Positions 24,283 to 33,322 of a stretch of DNA of 50,741 nucleotides are shown here, in pieces. The stretch is from Bacteroidales bacterium (GTDB taxonomy: Bacteria > Bacteroidota > Bacteroidia > Bacteroidales > UBA932). A program made the position numbers and the translations under genes. Numbering within the stretch: position 1 is the first letter of the stretch; the number at the start of each line of letters is the position of its first letter. The notes under the pieces were generated by a model. That model searched no databases and was not told the origin of the DNA. It worked only from the letters and a program-made list of their open reading frames with translations. The stretch lies in assembly GCA_017469845.1 (NCBI GenBank), contig JAFUFP010000081.1, forward strand, positions 1-50,741. The letters are read 5' to 3'.

Positions 24283-25155
24283 ATGAAATGCAGAAACATA
24301 AGCTGCGGCAGGGAAATCGAGGACGGCTCGAAATTCTGCCCTTACTGCGGAACTCCGCAGCGAACCGTACTTCCCCTTGTCGGCGGCCGCACCGCCGTAA
24401 GAGGCGATTATGACGTCTTCAGTCATTTGCCCTCATTCGCCGCCGTAGCCGGAATCGCCCTTTTCATCATCGCTCTCATCGTACTGAAGCCTTTCGGCGG
24501 AAGTCCATACAGAAAATTGGCCAGGACCGAAAGGAAGATCGAGCGCATCGAAAGGAGGATCCGTAGGACCGAAAGGCGAATGGGACAATTCGGGCGCCTT
24601 GACCCGCACAAGTACGATGACATTGTGGAGGAGATCACTTCCGGATCGGAAAAGACGGTAGCGATGAAGCTTTCCTCGAACCCCCAGGGCGCCAAGATAT
24701 ACGTCGAAGGGAAATACACCGGCAGGAAGACCCCCGCCCAGGTGAACGTCGGCGAAGGAAAAGAAATCCTTCTCAAGTACGGAAAGTACAGCCAAGTGTT
24801 CAATTCCGGACAGATTGGCGGAACGGTGTGGGCGGGCCGTACCATCGACTTCTCACCCTACGTCAAAAAGACCGGCAGGATAAACGCCAAGGCCGGTTCG
24901 AAGTACGACTGGGTGGACGGGTGGATGAAGGAATTCAACCTGTACGGGGACGTTGAGATAACTTCCGACCCTCCCGGCGCAAAAATCTACCTTGACGGCG
25001 AGTATATAGGTCAGAAGACCCCTTCGAAGGTGAATGTCGTGGGAGCGGAGAAGCTGGAGGTGAAGTACCGCGACTGGGTCTCCACAAAGGAGATCGCCCC
25101 TGACTCGTACAAGGGGATGCGGGAGTACCATGTGGATTACACGCCGCTGATGTAG
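24283..25155 (+). CDS. Zinc-ribbon membrane protein with two PEGA domains
   Basis: 290 residues from the ATG at 24283; an earlier GTG falls in the promoter box. Zinc ribbon in the first 25 residues (CRNISCGREI ... FCPYCGTP), one membrane helix about 50-70 (AAVAGIALFIIALIVL), an Arg-rich coiled segment (IERIERRIRRTERRM), then two PEGA domains (SSNPQGAKIYVEGKYTGRKT and SDPPGAKIYLDGEYIGQKT). PEGA domains are beta modules found at surfaces, often linked to kinases. It probably couples the cytoplasmic signalling set to the envelope. Confidence 0.75.
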   Translation: MKCRNISCGREIEDGSKFCPYCGTPQRTVLPLVGGRTAVRGDYDVFSHLPSFAAVAGIALFIIALIVLKPFGGSPYRKLARTERKIERIERRIRRTERRMGQFGRLDPHKYDDIVEEITSGSEKTVAMKLSSNPQGAKIYVEGKYTGRKTPAQVNVGEGKEILLKYGKYSQVFNSGQIGGTVWAGRTIDFSPYVKKTGRINAKAGSKYDWVDGWMKEFNLYGDVEITSDPPGAKIYLDGEYIGQKTPSKVNVVGAEKLEVKYRDWVSTKEIAPDSYKGMREYHVDYTPLM

Positions 25156-25194
25156 ACAACTGTAACACCATATATGATGAAGGAGGACAAAGCC

Positions 25195-26409
25195 ATGAGA
25201 TACGATTATCCGATCGCCCTGGACGAAAAAGGCAGGGCCATTTTCCCGGAAGGGGTCACTTTCATCCGTGAAGGGGAATTCTCCATGATGAGGTGGAACG
25301 GGATACTTCTTCCCAAAAGCCTTATCCATATCGCCGAGGAGGCCTTCAGGGAGTGCGAATGGATCCGCTCGGTCCATATCCCCGAGGCGGTTGAGTTCAT
25401 CGGAAGGGGCGCCTTCGCCGGCTGCTTTTCCATCCGTGAGATAACGGTCTCCCCCAAGAACAAGCATTACCGATCCGAAGGGAACTGCCTCCTTTCCGCT
25501 GACGGGAAGACCCTTTATCTGGGTTGCCGCAATTCCGTCATCCCTTCCACCGTGGAAAGGATTGATGATGAAGCTTTCCGCGGCTGCCGTTTCCTTGAGG
25601 AAATCTCCATCCCGGAGGGAGTCAAGGAAATCGGCGACTGGACCTTCTGCCACTGCGCGAATCTTAAGGCGGTACATTTCCCTTCGACTTTAAGGAAGAT
25701 AGGAGCCGGAGCCTTCTGGGGCTGCAAGCGCCTTCTTTCCGTCGATCTTCCCGACGGTTTGACCACCCTCGGGGCGGAGTCCTTCGGACTTTGTACCGCC
25801 CTTGAAAAGGTCCTTGTTCCGGATAAGGTATCATATCTGGGTGAAGGACTTTTCAACCTTTGCTCCGGCATAGAATCACTCCAGGTTGCACCCCTCAATC
25901 CGTACTTCAGAAGCGAAGGGAACTGCATCCTTTCCGATGACGGGAAGACCCTTCTGGAGGGCTGCTCGGCTTCGGTTGTGCCTGAGGGTGTCGAGAAACT
26001 CCGAGCTTTCGCCTTTTCGGGGCGCAATTCCCTAAGGGTAATAACCCTACCCGAAGGTGTCAAGGAAATCGGCGAGGAGGCCTTTTGCCGCTGTACCAAT
26101 CTTTCACGCGTGTCTCTTCCGAAGAGCCTTTCAGTCATAGGGTCCTTCGCCTTCGAGGAATGTTCTTCCCTTGAGGAACTCGATATCCCCGAAGGAGTTA
26201 CCCTCATATACGTGTCGGCCTTCTGCGCATGCACTTCCCTTGCGAAGATGAACCTTTACCCTTCCACCCCTCCGGATACCTTCATAACCGAGGAGGACGG
26301 ATTCTATGCCGTGGATGTTGAAATAACCGTTCCTCCGGGAAGGAAAGACGCGTACGAATCTGACGGCTTTTTCGCCTACTGCTCCACAATAGAGGAAAGA
26401 CCCCGATAA
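25195..26409 (+). CDS. BspA-type leucine-rich repeat protein (LRR_5), no signal peptide
   Basis: 404 residues. The ATG at 25195 is preferred over 25174 because a clear AAGGAGG (25180-25186) precedes it by 8 nt, unusual in Bacteroidota. About 13 LRR_5 repeats of the type IP.GV..IG..AF..C..L, plus two inserted blocks EGNCLLSADGKTL..GC and EGNCILSDDGKTLLEGC. Most BspA LRR proteins are exported, yet there is no signal peptide or lipobox here. Co-transcribed with the PEGA protein gene (39 nt). Likely an intracellular recognition or scaffold surface. Confidence 0.78.
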   Translation: MRYDYPIALDEKGRAIFPEGVTFIREGEFSMMRWNGILLPKSLIHIAEEAFRECEWIRSVHIPEAVEFIGRGAFAGCFSIREITVSPKNKHYRSEGNCLLSADGKTLYLGCRNSVIPSTVERIDDEAFRGCRFLEEISIPEGVKEIGDWTFCHCANLKAVHFPSTLRKIGAGAFWGCKRLLSVDLPDGLTTLGAESFGLCTALEKVLVPDKVSYLGEGLFNLCSGIESLQVAPLNPYFRSEGNCILSDDGKTLLEGCSASVVPEGVEKLRAFAFSGRNSLRVITLPEGVKEIGEEAFCRCTNLSRVSLPKSLSVIGSFAFEECSSLEELDIPEGVTLIYVSAFCACTSLAKMNLYPSTPPDTFITEEDGFYAVDVEITVPPGRKDAYESDGFFAYCSTIEERPR

Positions 26410-26447
26410 GGTCATTCTCTCATTTGGCTTGATCGACTCCGCTCCGA

Positions 26448-26480
26448 TGTAATGCCGGGGCGGAATTTTCTTCCTTATTG
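26448..26480 (+). promoter_or_regulatory. Island promoter motif 7
   Basis: TGTAAT (26448-26453), 21 nt, TTATTG (26475-26480) followed by GCAAA. ATG 31 nt on. Confidence 0.75.
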
Positions 26481-26510
26481 GCAAAGGAAAACCATTCACT
26501 CTTTCTGCAT

Positions 26511-27560
26511 ATGGAACGAAAAGAAATAAAGTACACCAACTTCGAGGTGACAAGGGGCCGGGCCACCATCATGGGCTCCCCTTCCGAGGTGGACACCCCT
26601 TTTTTCAGGGAGCGGACAGACATCGTCGAGGCCGTAATCCCGGAGGGGGTCAAATCCTTGGGCCCCAATCTCTTCAGGGGCTGCTCCAACCTCCGCCTGG
26701 TCTCTTTCCCTTCCACTTTGGAATCGATCGGTGACCACGCCTTCATGGAAACCGGCCTTGGCGGAGAGCTCCGCCTTCCCGGAGGCCTCATTTCCTTGGG
26801 GAACGGCGCCTTCAGGGGCTGCGCCTTCCTGGAAAAGGTATTCATTCCGAAAAGCCTCAAGTATCTTGGCAGCGGGACCTTTTCCTACTGCGTGCGTCTG
26901 AGCGGCTTCGAAGTGGAAAGGGGCAATCCCCATATAGATTCGAAAGGAGAGTGCCTTCTTTCCGACAACGGGACAATCCTTCGGGCCGGCTGCCGCTTTT
27001 CGGAAATCCCCGAGGGTGTCAAGTACATCGGCGAAGAGTCCTTCAGCGGGCATGTGCTCCTCTGCCCCCCGCTCTTCCCTTCATCCCTTCTGCAGATAAG
27101 CCCCTTCTCCTTCAGGAACTGCCTCAACTTGGGGGTAGTGAAGTTCCCTCCATCGCTCCGCTGGGTCGGCACCATGGCATTCGCAGGATCGGATATCAGG
27201 GAACTTCACATGAATGAAGGTCTCGAGGAAATCGGGGAAATGGCGTTTTCCGACTGCAGACGTCTTGGCTGCGTCAAGTTCTCCGCCAGCATGGTGCCGG
27301 TCATGAAGGACGCCTTCGAACGCTGCCCTTCCCTTGTGAGGGCGGAATTCCCCCGAAATGCCGAGTGGATCCCCTCGGGGATTTTTGAAAAGGGTAAAAC
27401 CGCTACCCTCATGATCCGTAACCCCGATCCGGAGGCCGTTTTCATCCTTGGAGGAAACTTCGACCCTTCAACCATCTCGATTGAAGTTCCCGTAGGGTCA
27501 TACTATGCTTACAAGACTCATCCTGTTTTCGGGCTTTTCCGCTCGATAAAAGAATACTGA
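26511..27560 (+). CDS. BspA-type leucine-rich repeat protein, no signal peptide
   Basis: 349 residues from the ATG at 26511; a TTG 33 nt earlier lies inside the promoter element. LRR_5 repeats throughout (IPEGVKSLGPNLFRGCSNL, FPSTLESIGDHAFMETG, LPGGLISLGNGAFRGC) with one SKGECLLSDNGTILRAGC insert. Cytoplasmic by sequence. The peptidase gene follows after 10 nt. Confidence 0.75.
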   Translation: MERKEIKYTNFEVTRGRATIMGSPSEVDTPFFRERTDIVEAVIPEGVKSLGPNLFRGCSNLRLVSFPSTLESIGDHAFMETGLGGELRLPGGLISLGNGAFRGCAFLEKVFIPKSLKYLGSGTFSYCVRLSGFEVERGNPHIDSKGECLLSDNGTILRAGCRFSEIPEGVKYIGEESFSGHVLLCPPLFPSSLLQISPFSFRNCLNLGVVKFPPSLRWVGTMAFAGSDIRELHMNEGLEEIGEMAFSDCRRLGCVKFSASMVPVMKDAFERCPSLVRAEFPRNAEWIPSGIFEKGKTATLMIRNPDPEAVFILGGNFDPSTISIEVPVGSYYAYKTHPVFGLFRSIKEY

Positions 27561-27570
27561 CAAAAGGATT

Positions 27571-28050
27571 ATGGCGATGAAAAAGAGCAGATATTTCACA
27601 TTGAAGGAGCTGTGCCGTTCACGTACGGCGCTAAGAAAGGGGATCGACAACTTCCCTTCGTTCGAAGTTGTCTCGCATCTTGAGGAACTGGTGGCGAAGC
27701 TCCTTGAGCCCCTCCGGGAAGCATGGGGCTCCCCGATAGCGGTCACTTCCGGTTACCGCTCCTCTTCCCTCAACAGGGCTGTCGGAGGGGTGAGGGACTC
27801 CCCTCACATGAAGGGGTACGCGGCCGACCTGGTTCCGCTTGAGAAGGACGCCGAGGCGCTTTTCGCCTTCGCGGTGGAGTTCCTTTCTTCGGGTGGGATT
27901 CCCTTCGACCAGATCCTTCTGGAAACAAGGGGCGAAACTTCCTGGGTGCATCTTTCGCTCCGCTCCTCTTCCGGAGCGCAGAGAAGGGAACATAAAAAGA
28001 TAACAGTCCAGTATCCCGACTTACGCGAAAAAAATCCGCTTTCGGTGTAA
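27571..28050 (+). CDS. M15-family (D-Ala-D-Ala carboxypeptidase-like) peptidase
   Basis: 159 residues, full length for phage-type peptidase M15A. Zinc and catalytic residues: VTSGYRS, HMKGYAADL (His, Asp) and WVHLSL (His). The family cleaves peptidoglycan stem peptides. There is no signal peptide, as in phage endolysins, and the gene is embedded in the LRR part of the island. The stop codon lies within the next TGTAAT box. Substrate inside this system is unclear; it might act on the cell wall upon lysis or release. Confidence 0.75.
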   Translation: MAMKKSRYFTLKELCRSRTALRKGIDNFPSFEVVSHLEELVAKLLEPLREAWGSPIAVTSGYRSSSLNRAVGGVRDSPHMKGYAADLVPLEKDAEALFAFAVEFLSSGGIPFDQILLETRGETSWVHLSLRSSSGAQRREHKKITVQYPDLREKNPLSV

Positions 28051-28078
28051 TTCCGGGGCGTAATTCTCCTCCTTACTG
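28046..28078 (+). promoter_or_regulatory. Island promoter motif 8
   Basis: TGTAAT (28046-28051), 21 nt, TTACTG (28073-28078, one change) followed by GCGAA. It overlaps the upstream stop codon, as motif 6 does. ATG 45 nt on. Confidence 0.7.
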
Positions 28079-28122
28079 GCGAAGCGAAAGAAAAACAGTA
28101 ACTCACAAACACCTTTTTCGAC

Positions 28123-29463
28123 ATGAAAAAACAATCCCTCTTCAGCGTCGATTCCATGGGAAGGGCAATCTTCCCCGAAGGAATCACTTCCATCCCCGAC
28201 AAGGCTTTCTCCTTCAATGAGGACCTCGTCGAAGTCGTCGTACCCGAAGGAGTCGTATCCATCGGCAACAATGCTTTCGAGCACTGCGAGAAACTTCAGA
28301 GCGTGAAACTTCCCTCTTCCCTCAAGTCGATCGGTGACGAAGCCTTCTTTTTCTGCCTCAAACTTTCCCTCATCAAAATCCCCTCTTCCGTCACCTCCAT
28401 CGGAAGAATGGCTTTCCGCTCCTGCTTCTCGATCAAGGAGATCTTCATCCCCGAGAACGTCTCCAAGATCGGCGAAGGCTTCCTCGTCGGATGCTACGAT
28501 CTTCAGCACATCACCGTCTCCCCTCAGAACCATACCTTCTCTTCGGTAGGAGACTGCCTCCTTTGCTGCGGCGGACAGAGCCTCCACACCGGTTGCAGCA
28601 ACTCCGTTCCGCCCGAGGGAATCCTCGAGATAGGATCCTACGCTTTCTCCGGCATCCACATCCGTGAGATCAAGATCCCCGAAGGAACCGAAGTGATCGG
28701 ATTTTCAGCTTTCGGATTCTGCTACGGTCTTGAAAAGGTATCCCTCCCCTCTTCCCTTCTCCTTATCCGCGACGAAGCGTTCCGCATGTGCTCCCGTCTT
28801 GAAAAGATCGATCTTCCCAAGGGTGTGCTCTCCGTCGGAAAGAGGGCTTTACACCAGTGCCGCCTGCGCGAAATGACCCTTCCCGGAGGCAACTTCACGA
28901 TCGGCCCCGGAGCGTTAGCCGCCGCCTGCGCTCCCGAAGGACTCCATCTCTCCCCCGACAACACTGCGTACCGTATCGAAGGTGGTTACATCCTTTCGAA
29001 GGACGGACGCGTCCTTTACGGCTGCGTAGCCCTCACCCTTCCTATGCCTGAGGTCGAAGTGATCCGCCGCGGAGCCTTCGACGGAGTCCCCTTCCGCGGC
29101 GGGGACATCGTTCTTCCCGATTCCGTGACCGTGATCGGAGACGGCGCCTTCAGCGGAAGGAGCGCCATCGGAAAGGTGGAGATCCCTTCTTCCGTGAAAA
29201 AGGTAGGTAGCCGCATTTTCGGTGAGAGGAGCATCGAAGAACTTGTACTCCACGGTATTCCCCAGGAGGTGAAGGAAAACTCCTTCGACTGCCGCGGAAT
29301 AGGTAAAGTCACTTTCCCCGGTGGAATGATCCCCGTGGACTTCCTGAAAAACATCTCACGCAATATCACCTCCGTGGAGGAAAACCCCGACAAGATACTC
29401 ATCATGGGAACGTCCGGCGAGAAGATCACCCTCACCTTCCCCGAGGGGACGATCGAGGAGTAA
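28123..29463 (+). CDS. BspA-type leucine-rich repeat protein, no signal peptide
   Basis: 446 residues, about 14 LRR_5 repeats (FPEGITSIPDKAFSF, VPEGVVSIGNNAFEHCEKL, IPSSVTSIGRMAFRSC). Inserts SVGDCLLCCGGQSLHTGC and EGGYILSKDGRVLYGC match the inserts of the other LRR proteins. Begins MKKQSLFSVDSMGRAIFPEG, like the 25195 protein (DEKGRAIFPEG). Cytoplasmic by sequence. Last plus-strand gene of the main island block. Confidence 0.78.
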   Translation: MKKQSLFSVDSMGRAIFPEGITSIPDKAFSFNEDLVEVVVPEGVVSIGNNAFEHCEKLQSVKLPSSLKSIGDEAFFFCLKLSLIKIPSSVTSIGRMAFRSCFSIKEIFIPENVSKIGEGFLVGCYDLQHITVSPQNHTFSSVGDCLLCCGGQSLHTGCSNSVPPEGILEIGSYAFSGIHIREIKIPEGTEVIGFSAFGFCYGLEKVSLPSSLLLIRDEAFRMCSRLEKIDLPKGVLSVGKRALHQCRLREMTLPGGNFTIGPGALAAACAPEGLHLSPDNTAYRIEGGYILSKDGRVLYGCVALTLPMPEVEVIRRGAFDGVPFRGGDIVLPDSVTVIGDGAFSGRSAIGKVEIPSSVKKVGSRIFGERSIEELVLHGIPQEVKENSFDCRGIGKVTFPGGMIPVDFLKNISRNITSVEENPDKILIMGTSGEKITLTFPEGTIEE

Positions 29464-29489
29464 AGACTGAAACGGGAACGTACTGGGAA

Positions 29490-29524
29490 TATGGACTTCC
29501 AAGGCTTCAGCCGGGAAGTCCATA
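29490..29524. terminator. Bidirectional terminator between convergent genes
   Basis: Stem TATGGACTTCC (29490-29500) with GGAAGTCCATA (29514-29524), 11 bp perfect, then a T-rich stretch. It separates the LRR gene from the convergent TIR/WG gene. Confidence 0.75.
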
Positions 29525-29563
29525 ACTGTTTTCGGGCAACTCTCCAATTACAGTGAAACCCCG

Positions 29564-32086
29564 TCAACGGTTGTTGAATTTGACTTTTGAAATGCCGTAG
29601 AAGGCGATTTCTTCACCCGAATCGGTGAGTACGTAGTAAAGACCGTCGCGGCTGACGATGGCCCTCCGGTCGTGGAAGTCACCCGCCATGTAGTAAGGAC
29701 TTACGGAAGGGTCTATGATCCACTTCCCTTCGCTGGTGGCGTAACCTGACCTCGCTCCCTTCGATATCCTTACGATGCCTTCATGGAATTCGGCAGGTTC
29801 GACAGCGGGAAAACGGCGGATGAACCCGAACCCGGGGTCGAGCCTCTCCACGAGGTCGTTATGCTCCCCGAAGAAAAGAAGTTCCCCGTCGGAGTCGATG
29901 AATCCGTACCTCTCCGAGAACCCGTAGCGGTCACGGAGGCATACGCAGGCTCTGCCTTCGGAATACGGAAAAGCGTCGTCGTATCCGAAGGGTATCACGA
30001 CGCTGGAATCCTTGTCTACGTATCCCCATTTGCTTCCGTCGGAAACGGCTGCTTTCCCTTCGGAGAAAGACCTGGCTTTCACGAAGCGGGAATGGAGTGG
30101 GAACTCTCCGGAAGGGGTTACGAAACTGTATCCTCCCCCGCTGATGCCGACGCACGCGAGACCTTCGGAGAAGTCCTCCGCTTCATCGAATACGCATCCG
30201 AGGACGGTCTCGCCGGAAGGGCCGATGAACCCGAAACGGCCGTCCTTTTCCACGCGGGCGAACCCCTCCTTGAAAGAAAAGCACCGGGAGTAGCCGTCGG
30301 TCAGGAAGAGCATCTCCCCGTCATGACCTATGTAACCTTGGGATCCGTCCTCCGTTCTGACGAACGCCATCCCTTCCGAAAAGGACTCGGCATGGGAAAA
30401 GCGGAAAGGAATCACCACCTTACCCTCCCTGTCGATGTACCCGTAAAGGCCGTTCTTCCTCACGGGGGCGAGACCTTCACTGAAAGATCCGGCTTCCTGG
30501 TACTCCAGAGCGATGGCGGTACGTCCCGAAGGGTCCATGTATCCCCATCTTCCGGTACGTACGGCGGCCAGCCCTTCGTGGAAGTCCCGCAGGCAGCCCT
30601 GGTAGAGTTCGGCTTTTTCACCGGAGAGCTTGCGGACGGATTCCACCAGAAGGGTCAACTCCTCGTCGGAGCGGGCGTCGACGATGCCTATCGGAGCGAA
30701 TTCGAACAGTTTCCATCCCGAAAGGGAGCCTGAGCCCAGACATACCGGGATAATGGGCTTTCCGTTGCTTATGGCGTAACGGACCACTTTCCGCATGTCT
30801 CTGGAAGAAGAGGTCCGGTCAGTGAATACGACGATGAAAAGATCATGGTCGGGAAGACAGTCCATCAACGCCTCCAGGGATGATCCTCTCATGCCGGAAG
30901 GCTCACTGTGTCCTGAAATGTCGAGAAAGGTTTCACCTTTGAGCGTACCTTCGATGAATCCGGCCAAGCCCTGGTTGTCATGAACGGAATATACGAAAAT
31001 TGACGGAGGATCACCCGGGAGGACGGCTGATTCTTCGGGAAGGGTCCATTTCTTGACCTTCTCTCCTGATTCTTTTTTCTTCGGCGCCACTGCCCGGATG
31101 GCTGCAAGCCGTATCCTCGGAACGTCCGTTATCTTCATGCGACTCTTTTTGAACAAGAGGCGGTATGCATACATATCGTTCCTGGAGTAGCCGACGAAAA
31201 TGGGCGCGAGGTCAGCGCTCCAGTATAGACCGATGCTATGCTTCGTTTCATCACCCATGGTGGCGTTGGCGGGCAGAAAAATGCTCCTGCGGTTGCGTTT
31301 GCTTGTTATCAGGTAACCGATCATGGGGGTGCCGTCCGGCAAGACCCGATCCTGCCAGGTCCATACGCAGTTTTCGAGGAGCTCCTCCCATTCCTCCTTG
31401 CGGGGCATCCGCCATCCCTTTCCCCAGCGGACCGAGGCCGCGTCGTCTTCGGGCAGAAGACGGGTCAGCCCGTCCTCGGCGGAATACCGTTCGAAATGGC
31501 GCACTTTCTCCCAGCCTCGGCTGAAAACATATTCGGACCAGTCTTCAGTGTAGTTTCCCGGAGAGGTTTCTCCCCATCTGAATCCGGATCCGTTCTTTGA
31601 CGGAGAATCCGAATCCAGGTCCACCGGGGCCCAACGTACGCTCAATCCGAGGTCAACGGCCTCGTGGCCGTCGACATCTCCCTTCTCCGTCGGCTCACCG
31701 GCCCACTGAAGGGCTATGTCCTCGGCGCAGATGTCGATGTCGGAGGGGTCGTAGAAACGTTCTTCGGGACAGACGTCCTTCACCCAACCTCCCAAAGGTG
31801 TTCCGTCCATGCTCAAGATGAAGATGCGTTTGCCCCTTTGGTGGGCGTAAGTCAGCTCGTTCCTGCAGAAAGAAGAACGCAGGGAGTTCGAACTCAGCAT
31901 GAAAAGAACCGAGGAAGAATCGTCTATGGCGGAAATGATCACGCTGATGAACTGCTTGCCGGATTCGATGCCCCTGAGGTCGATCCATATGTCGAAGCCG
32001 TACTCTTCCCGGATACGGGTGACGATCGGGGAAACTCTCTCGAGGTCCTTCCTGCTGTAGGAAATGAAAAGACGTGAAGGGCTCAT
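29564..32086 (-). CDS. TIR - FISUMP - TIR-like - WG-repeat protein
   Basis: 840 residues. TIR domain 1-125 (RLFISYSRKDLERV, SVLFMLSSNSLRSSFCRNELTYA) with the Glu77 position used by TIR NADases. FISUMP domain about 140-345 (AVDLGLSVRWAPVDL, FRWGETSPGNY, WRMPRKEEWEELLENC). A second, degenerate TIR-like domain about 355-490 (IFVYSVHDNQGLAGFIEG, HDLFIVVFTDRTSSS). Then seven to eight WG repeats (WGYMDPSGRTAIALEY, YGYIDREGKVVIPFRF, FGFIGPSGETVL). No signal peptide. The start codon overlaps the stop of the preceding gene by 4 nt, so the two are translationally coupled. Likely sensor-effector of an immune or stress response. Confidence 0.8.
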   Translation of the reverse strand: MSPSRLFISYSRKDLERVSPIVTRIREEYGFDIWIDLRGIESGKQFISVIISAIDDSSSVLFMLSSNSLRSSFCRNELTYAHQRGKRIFILSMDGTPLGGWVKDVCPEERFYDPSDIDICAEDIALQWAGEPTEKGDVDGHEAVDLGLSVRWAPVDLDSDSPSKNGSGFRWGETSPGNYTEDWSEYVFSRGWEKVRHFERYSAEDGLTRLLPEDDAASVRWGKGWRMPRKEEWEELLENCVWTWQDRVLPDGTPMIGYLITSKRNRRSIFLPANATMGDETKHSIGLYWSADLAPIFVGYSRNDMYAYRLLFKKSRMKITDVPRIRLAAIRAVAPKKKESGEKVKKWTLPEESAVLPGDPPSIFVYSVHDNQGLAGFIEGTLKGETFLDISGHSEPSGMRGSSLEALMDCLPDHDLFIVVFTDRTSSSRDMRKVVRYAISNGKPIIPVCLGSGSLSGWKLFEFAPIGIVDARSDEELTLLVESVRKLSGEKAELYQGCLRDFHEGLAAVRTGRWGYMDPSGRTAIALEYQEAGSFSEGLAPVRKNGLYGYIDREGKVVIPFRFSHAESFSEGMAFVRTEDGSQGYIGHDGEMLFLTDGYSRCFSFKEGFARVEKDGRFGFIGPSGETVLGCVFDEAEDFSEGLACVGISGGGYSFVTPSGEFPLHSRFVKARSFSEGKAAVSDGSKWGYVDKDSSVVIPFGYDDAFPYSEGRACVCLRDRYGFSERYGFIDSDGELLFFGEHNDLVERLDPGFGFIRRFPAVEPAEFHEGIVRISKGARSGYATSEGKWIIDPSVSPYYMAGDFHDRRAIVSRDGLYYVLTDSGEEIAFYGISKVKFNNR

Positions 32087-33159
32087 ATGCGGACGGGTCT
32101 AATGTTGAAACCTGAGTCTTTTTCGTAAATCAGCCTCAGTTTGGCCTTTTCCGGGAACAGCATAAGGGCATAGGCGGATTGGCCTTTCAGGTCGGAGGTC
32201 CAGTATGCCCCGACTTCCCCGCTCTGATTGAGATAACACTCTTCGCTGATGTTCTCCTGAAAGCCGGTAATGGGAAAAAACAGGGTGTTCCCGTTAATTT
32301 TGCTGGTGAAAAGGTATCCGCTCCTTACGAAACCTTCCCCGTTTCCGTCAGGGATGCCCGGGGGAGATTCAATCCATTGGAGGGTGCAGTTGTCAAGGAG
32401 CTCCTGGACTTCCTCCCTGGTGGGGATGCGCCACTTCCCCTTCAGAATGACGGAGGCGGCGTCATCGACCCTTTCCATCGAATCCAGTTCACCGGAGGAG
32501 TATTTCGTGTGGATCCGTTTCATTTCGACGGTTATCTCTCCGGCTTCCGCTGTCAACGAGTATCCGTCAGTCTTGGCATCCCAGATGTAGTCCTGCTTCT
32601 TGTTGCCGTACCACTGCCTGGGGGTGGTTTCACCCCAGGCGAAGTAGGACCCCGGAAGGTCCTCGAAGCGGGATCCGAGGTTGTACTTGGCCCACTTCAC
32701 GCTGAGCCCCATGTCGACGCAGGGGAAATCCTCTCCTTTCCCCGAAAAGGAGGAATCGGTTTCTAGCCAGGACTTCATGTTGCGGGTGAATTTTTCCATC
32801 TGGACGCTGTCAAGGAGATCTATGCAGTCCTGGGAGGCGAACTCGAATATCTGCCAATCCGCGGACAGGTGATGCCCCGTTGTGACGGGAATCGTCAGCC
32901 TGTTCTTCCCGAGGGCATAGTCATACTGCCTCCGGTCCAGAGCGTCCGCCCCGAAATTTTCCGTCACCAGCAGGAGGACAAGGCGGCTTCTTTCGATGGA
33001 GGCCGTGGCGGAATGCCATATCTCTTCTTCTTTGAGGGCATCACCCTCAATGAATGTCGGGACCAGGTCGAGTTTTTCCTCAAGGATCCGCAGGACCCTT
33101 TCAAGGTGAACTCTGTCCCTGAAATTGTAGACGATGTATGCAGCCGAATCTGTTGCCAT
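32083..33159 (-). CDS. TIR-like - FISUMP protein
   Basis: 358 residues from the ATG at 33159. The longer start at 33222 lies at or before the likely transcription start set by the -7 box at 33220-33227. N-terminal TIR-like domain (AAYIVYNFRDRVHLERVLRIL, SRLVLLLVTENFGADALDRRQYDYAL); I cannot place a catalytic Glu with confidence. C-terminal FISUMP domain (CVDMGLSVKWAKYNLGS, YFAWGETTPRQWY, WRIPTREEVQELLDNC). First of a two-gene unit with the larger TIR/WG protein; it resembles that protein's first or second TIR plus FISUMP part, so they are paralogues. Confidence 0.75.
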   Translation of the reverse strand: MATDSAAYIVYNFRDRVHLERVLRILEEKLDLVPTFIEGDALKEEEIWHSATASIERSRLVLLLVTENFGADALDRRQYDYALGKNRLTIPVTTGHHLSADWQIFEFASQDCIDLLDSVQMEKFTRNMKSWLETDSSFSGKGEDFPCVDMGLSVKWAKYNLGSRFEDLPGSYFAWGETTPRQWYGNKKQDYIWDAKTDGYSLTAEAGEITVEMKRIHTKYSSGELDSMERVDDAASVILKGKWRIPTREEVQELLDNCTLQWIESPPGIPDGNGEGFVRSGYLFTSKINGNTLFFPITGFQENISEECYLNQSGEVGAYWTSDLKGQSAYALMLFPEKAKLRLIYEKDSGFNIRPVRI

Positions 33160-33219
33160 GATAGAGGGTAATATTATCCTGATGGGGTTATGGCCGGACC
33201 TGAAGCTCGGGTCCTCCGT

Positions 33220-33227
33220 CAAATATA
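33220..33227 (-). promoter_or_regulatory. -7 box of the TIR operon
   Basis: Minus strand TATATTTG, a perfect TAnnTTTG. No good -33 TTTG at the right distance (a TTCG lies 23 nt upstream). The island motif is absent on this strand, so the TIR operon may be expressed by the housekeeping sigma factor while its divergent LRR neighbour uses motif 9. Confidence 0.5.
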
Positions 33228-33322
33228 GTCAAATATTTCCGTCCGATCGTCGAAGATTTCCAGGAAGACAGAACGCTGACCGTAAAAAAAGCGGAACTTC
33301 TCCGAGATTACCCTTTTTCCGG

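Noticed and set aside
29783..30733. 316-codon plus-strand frame
   Set aside because: Opposite the WG-repeat part of the TIR/WG gene; its regularity only reflects those repeats.
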